Shown here piece after piece: positions 19,842 to 31,617 of a stretch of 64,000 nt of DNA; the stretch's first letter is position 1; every line of letters starts with the position of its first letter. Both the position numbers and the translations under genes were made by a program. The stretch is from Guillardia theta CCMP2712 (lineage: Eukaryota; Cryptophyceae; Pyrenomonadales; Geminigeraceae): NCBI RefSeq assembly GCF_000315625.1, contig NW_005434646.1, positions 16,993 to 80,992 of the forward strand, read 5' to 3'. The notes below the pieces were generated by a model, which worked only from the letters and a program-made list of their open reading frames with translations, had not been told where the DNA came from and searched no databases.

Positions 19842-20090
19842 TTGACTGATCCTTTGCTTTGCGCAATCTGTCCAAAGGGCTTTTTCAACAATGAACGGAT
19901 AGTCAGAGATTTGGCCAGATTGTGGGAAGCCATGATCAACGAACAGACAGCCAGAGATATAGCCAGAGAGGAGGAAGCTAGGATCAACGAACAGAGAGCC
20001 AGAGAGAGAGCCAGAGAGAGAGCCAGAGAGAGGGATATGATCAACGAACACAGTGCCAGAGAGAGAGAGAAGGCCGCTTTCTTTCGCAGG
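19842..20090 (+). repeat. Charged repeat region after a short duplication
   Basis: About 34 bp (gatcctttgctttgcgcaat and following) of the upstream Cys-rich gene recur here, then the frame enters repeats of agccagagagag and atcaacgaacag that encode Arg-Glu-rich runs (RERARERARERD). It looks like a decayed or rearranged end of the neighbouring gene rather than a gene. Confidence 0.5.
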
Positions 20091-20099
20091 ATGGTTCAA

Positions 20100-20888
20100 C
20101 TTCAGGGATATTGGCAACATAGGACTTCAATGATTTTTAAAAATAAAAAAGAAATTTCAAATAACTTCACCATATACTTTTCACTAGCCGTTATCCCGCA
20201 GCTACCCACCGTACACTACCCACCCTCCCTCGCATCATCTCACAACACTTTTTTTCGATCCCTGGGGGGGGGGGGGGGATGTTTTTGGTACCATACCCGG
20301 GTTGGGGTGGATCGTTTAGAATTATTCAAAACACTTTGCCGGCGCCGGCGGTTGCCCCGGCATTGCGCCGGGTAAAGTTATGGAATTCAGAATTGACCTC
20401 TAATTGGCGTAGCGAACTCGCCTCAGTAGTGTTTTATTGAGTCTTGGACCTCTGAGGCGGGTGTGTAAGTGTTTGAGGGTAGGGAGGGAGGGTGGGTGGG
20501 GTCCTGAACTGGTTTGTTTGGTAAACTTTTTGCGTCAAATTTCCAAACTTGAAAACAAATATTTCAAATAAATTCAAATAATGAAAACTTCTCAATAAAC
20601 CAATACCTAGGGGGTACTGTCATGTTTTGCTGGCGACGAAGGGTGGGGTGGTAGTAATACGAGAACTTCCATGTCATGGCACGTGAAGCGAGATAGCATC
20701 TCAGAACAGAACTGCAAAACGGGGAGGGAATGAAGTAGGAGACGAGGTAGCAGAAGAAAACGTGTTGACACAAGACTTTACGATAGTGAGAAAATGGATA
20801 AAGTGCACTCTGATATTTCCACACGACGCAGTGATTATGTTCTTTGATACTATAGTGATTGGTTTTGCAAAGCAGGATTATTCTCCGG
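20100..20888. other. Intergenic, low complexity
   Basis: No supported gene. It holds a run of 14 G near 20267, a GC-rich inverted stretch around 20338-20372 (gccggcgccggcgg) and AT-rich sequence from 20520 to 20600. Confidence 0.5.
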
Positions 20889-21675
20889 ATGCCTGCAGAA
20901 AACCTCCCTTCGGACCCTGCACCACAGACTCAGGGCAGCCTTCCAGGATTCAAATTCAATCTTGGTCACCAAGAAACAGATCGGATCATAGACGAACTCG
21001 AGCAAGTTTGCAAACAAGTTCGACAGAGCGCAGGAGAGTCTTGGATGACGGCAGACGCAGCAGCAAATATCATCTGCAGCAACTTGGGTTACGAAGACCA
21101 GGGTGAGCTTGAGGTGCGGAAGCTATTATTGACCTAACCAGTGTCTTGACACGCACTTGCAGGACGCCCTGAAATGCCAGTGGGGAACGTTTTTGGAATC
21201 GATGCCCCACTTAGAAACCAAAATTCAGGATGATGGGTCTTTTGCAGAAGGAAAGCTAGTATTTCGCATGAAACCATTTCAAGCTTTGCTTGATCGGAAA
21301 ATGTTCATCAAGACTTTTAAGATCAATAACAGGCAAGACCTTTGGCGCATCTGTCACAAAGCTCCAAGTGCAGTCCTTGAAATCCCTGAGATGGAGTTTG
21401 AGATTGGAGCCGACGCCAAGCGAAAGATTGACTCCATCTACAATCACCTTGCTTCTGCAATTTACAACCTCAGTATGCACTTGTCCACGCTGGGATCACA
21501 ACTCTCTGAGGACCATCGCAATAAAATTGGCGCGACAATCCAAGAGCTTAACGTGCTTCTTGACGTTGAAAAGCCTTTCACGGTCATGCTGCATGATCGC
21601 ACGGGTTTGAGCGACATCCAGCCAGAGGACGGTGTTGAAACGCAGTATGGTGGACCTGCTGAAGAAGATCCGTGA
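20889..21675 (+). CDS. ZPR1-like domain protein (two exons)
   Basis: Exon 1 runs from ATG 20889 (MPAENLPSDPAPQ) to 21113; a GTGCGG donor and a ttgcag acceptor remove 21114-21162; exon 2 runs 21163-21675. The splice restores GYEDQGELEDALKCQWGTF, and the whole product is about 245 aa. The carboxy half reads AVLEIPEMEFEIG and later FTVMLHDRTGLSDIQPEDG, the pattern of the double-stranded beta barrel of ZPR1 proteins (where EIPELDLEL and FTLILDDPAGNS stand). No C4 zinc finger is seen, so it is not a full ZPR1. Function unknown; possibly a ZPR1-derived binding protein. The frame and intron are well supported; the family call is moderate. Confidence 0.6.
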
Positions 21676-22086
21676 GAGAACGAGATGAGTCTTCGCAAAC
21701 ACTAACTTGTGCTGGTGCCAGAATTGAAACTGAGGAAAGAAAAATGGAAGAGGTGAAACTAACTTTCCATGATTTCGATTTGATTTTTTTTGATTCTTTT
21801 TTTGTAGATGATGTTTGCCATCTCTGAGGACGAGAAAGGCGAGTCAGAAGATTTGAGTCGCTTGACTGTCACAGATGTTGACTAGAACAACTTTTTTTTG
21901 TTTGATAAGAAAAGAACGTTTAATCCGATTGGTTGAATGGAGCAACATTCAGACGATGCTCTAATTCGCTATTTGGTCGTTTTGAGTATTCGAAATCCCA
22001 GCAACCTTCTCCCGTTGGCCCATCTTCCAAGGGACCCGATCGGCCTGCGGTGATCATCGGAATCCTGCTGTGAAACAACAGTCTGT

Positions 22087-22625
22087 ATGTTGAGTCTGCA
22101 TCGGATGTGGCCACCACACTGTTGCTCAAGGAACTCGCTGCTGCCAACCCTTGGTTCGAGAATATGCACTTCAGCACTGCGCGGAACAAATTCGTCGAAT
22201 ATGTCGAGGACTTCAAGACGACTCAAAAACCTTCTCCTGGGGGTGTTGGGAACGCATCTGGCAACGCCAATGAAGTGTATGGCGAGTGGGAGCATACTTG
22301 GCAAGAGGTTGTTACTAAAATTGAAACCCATCGTCATATGAAAGAACGTGTGCGGGAGCAAACCAAGCAACCAATTGAGTTGGTGCATCGTGCTTTGCAG
22401 ACTGTAGTAGCCAAGAAGAACAAGGACAAACAGCCAGATGGTACCAACGACCCTGAGGTGGACAATGAGGTGTTATCACCTGGACACTTTGTTGAATCGG
22501 AACAGGCGCTTGCAATCACCATCAGAGATAGCTTCAAGCCTAGGGGGGTCAGTAGACGACCCACTCGCTTGACTGAGAGGTGTTTCAGCGTCAACAATCC
22601 TGGATTCCATGACTCGATCGAGTAG
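22087..22625 (+). CDS. Hypothetical protein, last exon
   Basis: An open frame with ordinary composition, reading VESASDVATTLLLKELAAANPWF, then a Trp-containing helical region (EWEHTWQEVVTKIETHRHMK) and a polar end NNPGFHDSIE. It is open upstream beyond the first Met at about 22107, so it is probably an exon. The first part has the spacing of Trp and helices seen in Myb/SANT-like domains, but I would not assign it. The exon at 21790-21880 (MMFAISEDEKGES) may or may not belong. Confidence 0.35.
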
Positions 22626-22886
22626 CAACATGAGGTGTCCATCTAACCTCACTTTCATCGAGATGAGTTCCAGAGGAGCATCGAGTACAATGAGTGCTTG
22701 CATACCTAAGAATCGCAAGACGTTGAGAATTATCTTCAAGGCTTTGTGTTGCCTACGAAGGTTCCGTATCTGTACTGCTGACAGCCGTGTCCTGGGTCGA
22801 TATGGCACAGGTTGTCTGCGATGCAGAGGGAACGCCCTTCCAGACCCCCCAAAACTCGCAACGGTTCTAAGCGGGTTCCAAAGTAA

Positions 22887-23315
22887 TTACATATGCGGGT
22901 CCACTTGCTTTGGATGGAAATTTGGATCAACCTTGATGGTCTGAGACAAATTCGTATCATCCCGAAAGCGAATTGGTGCTGTCCAACATTCATCATAGAA
23001 TTGTTTGGCGATAGCCTCAAGTGCCAGCTTCTTTGAGGTCTCTCCAGAATCTAGCTGGAAAGCATTCTGCGAACGATGCATGTTGATCATGAACTTGCGA
23101 GTTGATTCATGCAGCCTCCAAAGTGGCATACCGTGTCTATTGGGACGTGGTACAGGTGGTGTTGAAAGGGGATTGGATCCACTGGCAGAACCGATGTTGG
23201 CGTTGGATGTCAAGGCGGCGACCAACACAAAAGTTACGAAGGAGAACTTCGTTCTCCTCATCATCAGATCCCAGTTGGAACCAGCATTGCGAACACAGCC
23301 TGTGCTTGCACACAT
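22887..23315 (-). CDS. Small secreted hypothetical protein
   Basis: A 142-codon frame. The inner start at 23264 (MMRRTKFSFVTFVLVAAL) gives a clear signal peptide ending near SNANIGSASG, followed by about 100 polar residues ending VDPNFHPKQVDPHM. No known domain. The plus strand is open in pieces too, so this is a modest-confidence call based on the signal peptide and composition. Confidence 0.35.
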   Translation of the reverse strand: MCASTGCVRNAGSNWDLMMRRTKFSFVTFVLVAALTSNANIGSASGSNPLSTPPVPRPNRHGMPLWRLHESTRKFMINMHRSQNAFQLDSGETSKKLALEAIAKQFYDECWTAPIRFRDDTNLSQTIKVDPNFHPKQVDPHM

Positions 23316-23639
23316 GTACTACTAATATGCAAGCAGGATCAAGCGTTTGGCAACACTGCGCGCATGCCTGAACACCCCTTCCTGTTGTCTGCATGCTACC
23401 AGGTGATACCACGTTCGTACCCGTCGGACCGACCTATTGCCTTCCGATGGCGGGAAGGGCACATCAATACATACCCTGAAATTTCTGATATCTCAATTGG
23501 AAAATCGTCCACCTTTGAGGTGGGACACAATGGATCGAAGGGCCTTGGTAGGCGGCAGAACCATGACAATGCATGACAATTTCGGTTTTATAAACATGTA
23601 TATTTCAAATAAATTTAAGACTACTGTAGACCTTTGGGG

Positions 23640-24230
23640 CTCGGCGTGAAACGGCCCTTATGGTGCACCAACTTGGTGCTGCCCGAAATAGATTGCCGTT
23701 GGAGCGTTGACTAAACATTTGTACCAAGCCTTTTTTTTCGCTAATTGCTCTAAAAACATCTAGTAGAAATAAATGATGTTTGTCCTCGTACTGATTTTTA
23801 ACTTAACTTTGAGTACAGAGATGTTACAGTCACCTGGTTTGATAAGCAGAGCCGGACCTACATCTCCCAAAATAGATCGCTTTCGTGGTACAGCCAATGC
23901 CATGATGCACGGGCATCAAGATGATGCGATGCAACGATGATGCGTGATTAAGGGGAGGTACGGGGAAGAGCAAGAAGAAGCTAGTTGACGTAGACTGCAG
24001 GAGCAGGGTGGGCGGTTAAAAAGTTCTGTGGTGGGAGGAGGAAGGGAACAAAATTTACAAGAAACATTGAATATGGTGTATGAGAGAGAGGAGCGAGGCG
24101 TAAACTTGGAAGATCAATGCAGTGCAGGCAATTACGGAAAAGGGGGTGGTGAAGCCGACTTTCTGATGTACAATATGCTTAGTCTTATCTTGTCAGATGT
24201 TCGCCCTGCTTACTCAAACCATGCTCTCTG
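23640..24230. other. No supported gene
   Basis: Mixed composition, no frame with convincing protein features. Possible small exons on the plus strand at 24200-24315 and 24355-24440 (YFPPTGFVNNCDGG) could be spliced with a 46-nt intron but are too short to judge. Confidence 0.4.
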
Positions 24231-24708
24231 AAGACTCTGGCTCTGGCTACATTGCATATGGCGCAGGTGACTTTGACGGACAGAGCTCTGGACATGACTT
24301 CTACGGCGTGCGTTTCTCGTTTCTTACCTAAATTTGCGTAACTCTTTCACACAGACCGTCTACTTCCCCCCCACTGGCTTTGTCAACAACTGTGATGGAG
24401 GACGCAGCCACAACTATTGTGACTACCGTCAGCAGTAATAAGAGGAGACGAAGTTCAGACGCAATAAAGTCCACTCAATCTATTGTACGCAAGCAATGGA
24501 GCCTCTCAAGTTCTGTCGCTCGTTCAACCCTAATTTCATGTCAACGAATTTGCTGGGCCAAGCTCTTTGGGAAAGAGACTGTGTCGAGCCCCTGAGTTCA
24601 AGTCAGAACACCTTAACCTGACTACATATTCGACCTGCACTTCTTGTGAGATGATGCTCCCAATCTGCAGAGTTTCAATGCTCTTCCTACTCACCTGAGT
24701 TTTATCAT

Positions 24709-27640
24709 TTATGCTCTCCTCCTGAAGCCTCTCACCATTTGACACTTGGACTTGACCAAACCACCTCTGTCCTGTTGTTTCTTTAGCGGGTCTGATGCCG
24801 CAACTGTGAAAGCGATCGAAACCTGTGGATTGTCTAGACGCAAACCTATGTCTTGAGGTTCGTGAAGGAACTTGAAGGACCCCTGGGCTGTGTCAGTAGC
24901 ACGCGAGACCAGGGCCAAGCGTACCTCTCTGCTCGAAACAGATGATCGCCTCCTGACAGGCCCTGCATCCTCGGCGACAAACGCCTTGTCCTTTCCCGTT
25001 GCCTTGGATTCAGAGACTGTCCTAGACATGCTAGGCCCATGCTTGAGCTTGACGTTAGCATCTGAGGTGTCATTCCCCCAGAGTGAGTCCGAGGTTGACT
25101 TCTTGGAACCTCGACAAGGCTGGCGTTGGGGGAAGGTGAGATCCATTCCCATTCTTTTCCCGATGTCTGCGGAATCTTGACTCCTCCGCTGATCCTTGAG
25201 TTGCCTTTCAAGCATGTAGTTCGACCATTCGATCTCCTTGGAGCTGCTACGAGCCCCTCGTGACGAGTTTGATTGATCGGCATAAGATCTGTCTAAGTCG
25301 ATGGATCTCCTGCAATTCTGCTCGCTCACAGTCCTTGCGTCCTTATGAATCTTATCTTTGACGACAATCTTATCCTTTTTGTCCTGAAACTTGTTGTACT
25401 TGTCATTTCTACTGGGTTGGCATGAGCAACAATTGCTCTGCACTGCTGTCAACGATTCCAGCAAGTTTTCAACATGATGGCAAAGGTTTCCAACTTGAGC
25501 CTCGAGCTCGGTGAAACGTCGTTCCCATTTTTGGAATTTCACATCGATGTTAAGGTTTGTTTCAAGTTGTTCGACGTTTCCTTGATCTGGAAGATTACAT
25601 GTCATCGCACGACCAAACGTGGTAAAGATTGTACCGTTTTGATGTACCACTGTATCATTTCTACTGATCAACTTTTCGACTTCTTGTTGAACAATCTTAC
25701 GAATTTCCTGAGGAAAGAGGAATTTCAGTGGCAGGAGTGAAAAGCACGAACTGTTCATACTGCAAGATCAGCTTTGTCAAATTTTGACTTGGCTTTTTCA
25801 GAGCATTCTGGTTCGGATGTGTGTTTCTCAGTACTTGAATCTTTCTTCATTGACGGCAGTTTCGTGATATCTGAACAAAGAGAAATTGATGTCAGAAATT
25901 TAATTGTACAAGCAATAATACCTGGGAGTTTTGTGCTTCCTTTCTCACCAGTGAAGAGATGAGGATGTTCCGCTGGACATGGTTAAGCATAAGGATGTCA
26001 AAACAAATAGGCCTGGTCACCCTTGAAACGTCGAAATTGCGTGAAAGCCTGACATGCAGTAAGGAAAATCAACACAATGAGAATGTGATCACATTTTTCA
26101 TATTCTTTCTCGATTCAGCAAGTTGTCTTGTTGCTGATGACAAGTCACTCCCCAACAAAAACAAGAGGAACAAATCTCACCAGCCTCACCCATCAGTCTC
26201 TTGCTCTTGATACGCACAAAGACTTGAATCCTTCTGTACTATAGTTATGCCCTGCTGTGTTTCAATCCAATCAACCTCGCACTAGCGACCACAAGACGAC
26301 AGCGCATGGACTCGATGCTCATGATTCTCATCAGCTCCGCTTCGTTGTCATTGAGATCAAACGCTCTACAAATCAAATCAAACACTTGTTGCAAGATTCT
26401 TCTGTCATACACCTAGTGGCCGAAGCTGTGAAAATGGCAGTGAAGAGAAATCCCGCCAACATCGCAAAGATACTCACGAACCGTCCAGCATGGGTGACCT
26501 GTTGAGGTTGTAAAGAAAGGGTACTCCAATCAAAGAATGGTTCTCCAGTCCTTCACTTACTGGGTACATGTCACCATATCCAGTAGTTGACATGGTCACC
26601 TATAAACCCAATTTTTAGTCCATTTCGTAGCACGGATCAATTCAGCTCACCATCACCATCCACAACTTCATGATAAGCAGCAAAAATATGAGTGTCTACA
26701 AGGGAAACCAATATCATCAAATTCACCTGATTCCAAAAATAGTTTGCTGCATTGCAATGTATCAGGAAAAAAATCAGACAGCAAAATATCTCACAATGTA
26801 TTCGATTGGCACATCCTTCTGCCACTCGAGTGCAGTAAGCCATTACGACTATCGAAACGAGCGCCATTCCTCCGATGAAGCGCAGTGGGTGTCTCTTCAA
26901 GGCAACCTTGAGAGCAAGTTTTCCTCCTATCTTGTTCGCAGGATTGAAGATCTACAACAATGCACATTTCTCATGGGAAAAAGAATGAATTAGCTCTTCA
27001 CCATCTGAAGCGTTGCCTCGTCTCCTAGGTTAAACGCTGCTTCTTCAAAATAGTGCATAAAGAGCCATCGTCTAACAAGTAGATACGCTAGATAGAGCCT
27101 GCAAAGGTTTGTGAGAATCTACCTTGTGTTACCTCAATGCAAAACAAATCGTTGTACCTGAAGAACATCCAGATGACAATCAATGACTCGAATCTATACA
27201 CCGCAACTCTTCCGAGCATTTCAACATCGATCCTCATCTGCCATGATCTCACAGACCTCAAGGCATGGTTAATCTTTCAGATTTACTGTAAATCCCGGCA
27301 AACAATGTGGCAAACAAATGATGAGCTCAATCATGAAGCGAATGATTTGTATCTTTCTGATGTGCTTCCTCTTGACCAGGACAAATTGGTACGGATCAAA
27401 GGATCCTCTTCTCGTATGAAAATAAAACAGCTTAGCTTCTGCCAGGCGAACAAAGATGATGTTGTAGTAGGCGATCAAAAGAATTAGCACCAAGGTAGAT
27501 GCGGTGACAGCAGCCTTGGCAAGCTCGACTCCAACTCTCCGAGATTGTATTGTCTGTTCCCGCGCACAATGCTGTTGGATCTTTTTGATGTTTGAAGGAT
27601 ACCCATATTGAATAAACTTTTCTGGCCTGAATGTCACTTT
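24709..27640 (-). CDS. SK-type (small-conductance, Ca2+-activated) potassium channel, many short exons
   Basis: Minus-strand exons splice into the SK layout. 27637-27270 gives ELAKAAVTASTLVLILLIAYYN (S2) and, after a loop, FMIELIICLPHCLPG, matching the SK S3 pattern ELxxCxxHPxPG. Then RIDVEMLGRVAVYR and, after an intron, RLYLAYLLVRRWLFMHYF (S4 region), GGKLALKVALKRHPL and a following hydrophobic helix (S5). The pore exon near 26570 reads LWMVMVTMSTTGYGDMYP, a proper K+ selectivity filter with Trp ten residues before GYGD as in SK. Next VTHAGRFVSIFAMLAGFL (S6) and a helix ELMRIMSIESMRCRLVVASARL in the place of the calmodulin-binding domain. Downstream exons to 24709 add a coiled coil (EIRKIVQQEVEKLI) and a long Ser-rich tail; their membership is probable. 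Introns are 40-60 nt. The S1 exon and start are not resolved. Confidence 0.78.
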
Positions 27641-27649
27641 TTCAATCTA

Positions 27650-29170
27650 ACGTTTAAATCGAGCAATATAGGCTTGATAGGTATTGTCCTTCTCCATGGA
27701 AACTTCACTTCAACAGTTCCTTGTACACCCAAAATTTACACCTACAGGTGAATCAGTTAGCATGCACCTTCGTATTTCTGGTCTTGATCAACTCATAGCA
27801 TTTTCAATCTATTCTGAATGTGATTCTATACTTCCCGGTGAAAATAAACTGCACGAAGAAAACGTAATGGAAATATTTCAACTGTTTCTGGTTCCTTCCG
27901 TTCTGGTATTCGATCTCCAACCTCCCTCTCTTTGCCTCAGCAAGAGAAGACAACTCATGTCTGTCTGTCGCTTTCTCAGTTTTCTCACTACTGCGCCTCT
28001 AGCTACCTTTCAAGTGGATGGTTTGACACGCACAAGAGTAAACCGGAGGTAGGTAGGGTATTTGACGGAATGGGTACGGGTGGCTCTGAATTTCAATAAT
28101 AGGGTAGGGGTGGTCTCACCCTCTACTAGGTGAGACCAAGTTCAGCGATACAACGGTCACAGACTGAAACGGTTTCTTGAAAGAGGAGGCGGTGTATGCT
28201 AGCGCTACTCTCTTTGTCCTGATCCTTGTTCCCCTGCTTGTCGTGCATGCTGTCGCTTGCGTGGTTGGAGTAGCGGTTTTCGCTGCCTCCTCCGTTTCCT
28301 AGTCACTTTTATTGAGGCGGGTTTGTAGGCTTTATTCTCGTCCACTTCTTGTTTGCTCCGGTTTGCTTCAGGGAAGCTTTCCATGATCTGGCGTCTCCAA
28401 GTGGGTCAATATCAGCACCCAGAGGAATGACGCGAGGTGCTTGAGTTGTCCAAATCCTCCAAGGCTCACGAGGTGGGCGCCCTATTCGCCGTAGGCGGCT
28501 CCTATCTTTGAAAAACGAATACACGACAGTCTGAGGGTGCCATTGCCTTACTTCGCTCTTGAGGCAGCCTGTACCGAAGTGAACCTGTATTAGCACATGG
28601 AATACTACAAGGTTCTGGGCATTGACAAGTATGGGGCGACAAAGAATTGTTATCGATGCAAATCGAAGAGAAACGGCGGGGCTTTGAAGCAGTGGCAACT
28701 GAGGTACGAGGTTTGAAATGGTGTGGATCCACCAGATGTTCAAGAGGTCGGATATTATCTCGCCGCATGTAAATGTTGAACTGAACATCCTGCTCATAGA
28801 GTAATCAGTGACGTGAGTTGAAAGCAGGTCACAGCAGCAACTCACACCATCATTGCAAAACAAACTTCCTTCTGCGTATTGCCAGCACGGTTTGTCTGTG
28901 GAAGAGTCTATTGGATAGCGTCTAGTCATTTCACTGAGGAAGGCGCCACGTCGTGACGAATGTCCTCATCTCAATACGCAAAGATTGCTGGGCACTGGCA
29001 ACTTTGTATATTTCGAAACGATCGCCTACATGCGCAAAACAGGAATTCTGACGATTCTGAAGTTTTTGAAGCACAATCTTGCAAGGCGACTGTCTACGTG
29101 CAAAAACTTCTCTTCTTCTGTCGCGTCCTCCCAGGTTCCAACTACTCCCTTGGCGCTGCTCTTACGATTG
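27650..29170. other. Region with only doubtful coding signals
   Basis: Frames on both strands are short and inconsistent. At 28600 the plus strand starts MEYYKVLGIDKYGAT, which is very like the first residues of a DnaJ J-domain, but no HPD loop follows in any frame. It may be a gene relic. The missing first exon of the K+ channel may lie at 27640-28060 on the minus strand. Confidence 0.4.
28109..28137. other. Perfect inverted repeat
   Basis: The sequence ggtctcacc, an 8-nt loop, then ggtgagacc forms a 9-bp perfect stem in the region between the K+ channel and the next gene. Its role is unknown. Confidence 0.6.
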
Positions 29171-29171
29171 A

Positions 29172-31407
29172 CTACGTATGTTGCGGAGCGAAACTCATCC
29201 ATCCCTTTGGCCTCCGCATCGCATCCTCCTTCGAAAGCATCATGATATGCTGAGTGACTCCCCTCATTTGACTCTCCTGCTCCTGGTTTGCCTCCACTCC
29301 CTGAGATGTCAAGCCTTGATCTCGTCCCCAGCAGGGCATTTCCTCACGCCCTGAAGGTACAACGAACACAAAGTTTACCCTCTCAAACTTGTTCTTGGCT
29401 CGCAGAGCTTTCAAGATGCTGAGCAATGAGTCCACTTTGATAGGATATTTCCCCTCTCGTGTTATATGGAACATGTAGAGAACCCCGCTGGCAGCGGCTG
29501 CCAGCGGGGCAGCAGCAGGTGTAGCTTTTGCTACACCTGCTCAGCAGCAGGTGTAGCTTTTTTGACTCATAGCCAGAATTAGGACTCGAAAAAGCAAAGT
29601 CGACAACATGATCCCAATCCCTTTTCACAAGGGCCTCAAATATCATCGTCTCGGCCTTCTTCGAGCATATTCGAGCGGTAAAGGATCTGTAGTCAGTGCT
29701 GGGGGAAAGGTGAATCAGTTTCGATGGCATTCCAAGGTCGTCATTCACTGCTGCATCCATCTTCCTCTTGAGTGATGACACTGATTCTATTCCTGCAATA
29801 GCCTGCTCAAGTGTCTCTAAAGGTTTCACGACGATATTTCTCGGCACATTACCCCAATCCTCTACGATCTTCATCACTTCATCGGAGTCAATACGCCCCG
29901 ATTGCATCATGATGAAGAGTGACATCTCATCGTCTGACCACAACGGCAAGAAATATCTCTTCGCCGATCCAGTATTCAAAATGTCCTTGAACATCCCATA
30001 CTTCGGTGAAGAGATTATGATTGTTTTTGCGGTTCGTGACATTGAATAGCTCCCCTGGTTGTTGTACAGATCACAGATATACCAGCGCCTAAACGTTTGA
30101 AGAAAGCGTTGCGCTACGGATCCATCCATGAAGAGGTTCCATGCTTCTCCATCAAAGTACCAATATTCACTCCCTATCTGATACACTACTTCCTCACCAG
30201 GCCGGAGGAGCTGAAGAAGTAAGAAGTATGCGAAGCAGGACTTCCCGATCCCTGGAGTACCTGTGAGGATCACTTGATGGCATCCTTGAGTGGTGTCCAT
30301 GCCCTCTAGCGTCTCTGGGTCCAATTTGAAATCCTCTGCAATTTTCCGTCTCATCTCGAAGTAGCACTCTCGTATGAAGAGCTTGTTTCCAAGTGTCTCA
30401 TGGCCTCCTAAGCATGCGGAGAAGCTGACGTATTCATTAGCCCATAAAACCTTTCCTAGGCATGCGGTAGTCCAGAGCTCTTTCAAGAAACTTAGCATGC
30501 CAACTAGCATAAGTCCTGTTAGTACCCATGATAGCCACATTCAATTCTGTTTCACCTTCAGGTCTTGACATACTGTCTCTAAGTTGCACAGGACGTGGAA
30601 TAAGCCCCTCAACCTGCTTATCCTTGTCTAAAAGCAGCTTCACCCTGTCCATAAGCTGCTGGTGGTACGCTACAAGCTGCTGCTGGTACGCTACAAGCTG
30701 CTTCTTGTCCTCTACAAGCTGCTTCTTGTCCTCTACAAGCTGCTGCTGGTACGCTACAAGCTGCTTCTTGTCCTCTACAAGCTGCTCCTTCAGCGTTGGG
30801 TCATTTTGATCGTGCATCCTTCTCAACACATCTGTGATCTCTTGTTGTACACCTTCGATTTTTCCTTGTACACCTTCGATCTTTCCTTGTACACCTTCGA
30901 TCTTTCCTTGTACACCTTCGATCTTTCCTTGTACAACTTTGATATCTTGTTGTACATCTCCGATCTCTTCATTTTTCCTCTCTTGTTGTTCTCCCTCGAT
31001 TTTTGATTGCACTCCCTCGGTCCCTTCGTCCTGCTTTGTCAGAATCTCGAGCTCAAGAATGTTGGAGCTCCCCTGCATAACGGCTTTTGTGAATTGGTCT
31101 CTTAATTTTTTGCCATTCTTATCTGCGGCGTCAATGGCTACGTCCCAGACATTCAACATGTGTGGGGCTTCCTCTTGAACAGAAGCGTTCATCTCATCTC
31201 CGCCATCATTTCCTCCCCGTATCCGAAGACAAGAGCGCTGACAAACAGCACTCTGCTCGCGATCGAACCGAGTCCACTGAAAGCAACACAATCCCTGCAG
31301 TAACAACACAAGTTCAAAAAGCTTTTATCTAGCATTATGCCTACCTCTGAGCTCGAAATGATGATTGAGCTCAAGCAAAGGAATCCAAGAGGCGATACGA
31401 GCGACAT
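29172..31407 (-). pseudogene. Crinkler/RHS-type P-loop protein with signal peptide and heptad repeats, frame-broken
   Basis: Exon 1 (31407-31345) encodes a signal peptide MSLVSPLGFLCLSSIII; a 50-nt intron follows; exon 2 from 31294 begins GLCCFQWTRFD and CLRIRGG. A coiled coil of exact seven-residue repeats (GKIEGVQ four times; QLVEDKK/QLVAYQQ six times) fills residues about 110-220. The frame shifts near 30470; the next frame (to 29383) has GNKLFIRECYFEM, the P-loop GTPGIGKSCFAYF, and LPLWSDDEM, typical of the NTPase region of Crinkler and RHS proteins. A cassette with two hairpins (29487-29541) shifts the frame again, and the last part (FHITREGKYPIKVDSLLSI, then FVFVVPS) matches the usual end of this family. 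Crinkler/RHS proteins combine an NTPase with variable effector parts; here no effector domain is recognised. Could be decayed, or partly a sequence-error artefact. Confidence 0.7.
29483..29565. other. Double-hairpin cassette in the NTPase gene
   Basis: ccccgctggcag-cgg-ctgccagcgggg is a perfect 12-bp stem. Immediately next, agcaggtgtagc-tttt-gctacacctgct is another perfect 12-bp stem, and cagcaggtgtagctttttt is a further copy of one arm. It lies between GYESKK and YMFHITREG of the coding sequence. Confidence 0.85.
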
Positions 31408-31617
31408 GGCACCCAAGACGCACTTCCCCCCTGCTGGCAAACAGCAAACTTAGGCTTGACGAGAAGGCTTGTTTGAAGTGAAGGTTGCCTGTATTCCCAT
31501 TTGCTTTGGACCCTCACTAGAGTCGGGACCGATTTTTAACTTAACCGGCGAAGTTTGAGTAAAGCTAACTTGAAGTTGGATGATCCGCCAAGCAGGCTGC
31601 CTGGTCGGATCCTTGCC

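Noticed and set aside
28599-28710. DnaJ-like start MEYYKVLGIDKYGAT
   Set aside because: No KKAYRKLA helix or HPD motif follows in any frame, so I do not call a J-domain gene; it may be chance or a relic.
28309-28929. 206-codon minus-strand frame
   Set aside because: No signal, domain or consistent composition; neighbouring frames are equally open.
30528-31178. Plus-strand frames with repeats such as FPCTPSI and LLLVRYK
   Set aside because: Antisense shadows of the heptad repeats in the Crinkler/RHS-type gene.
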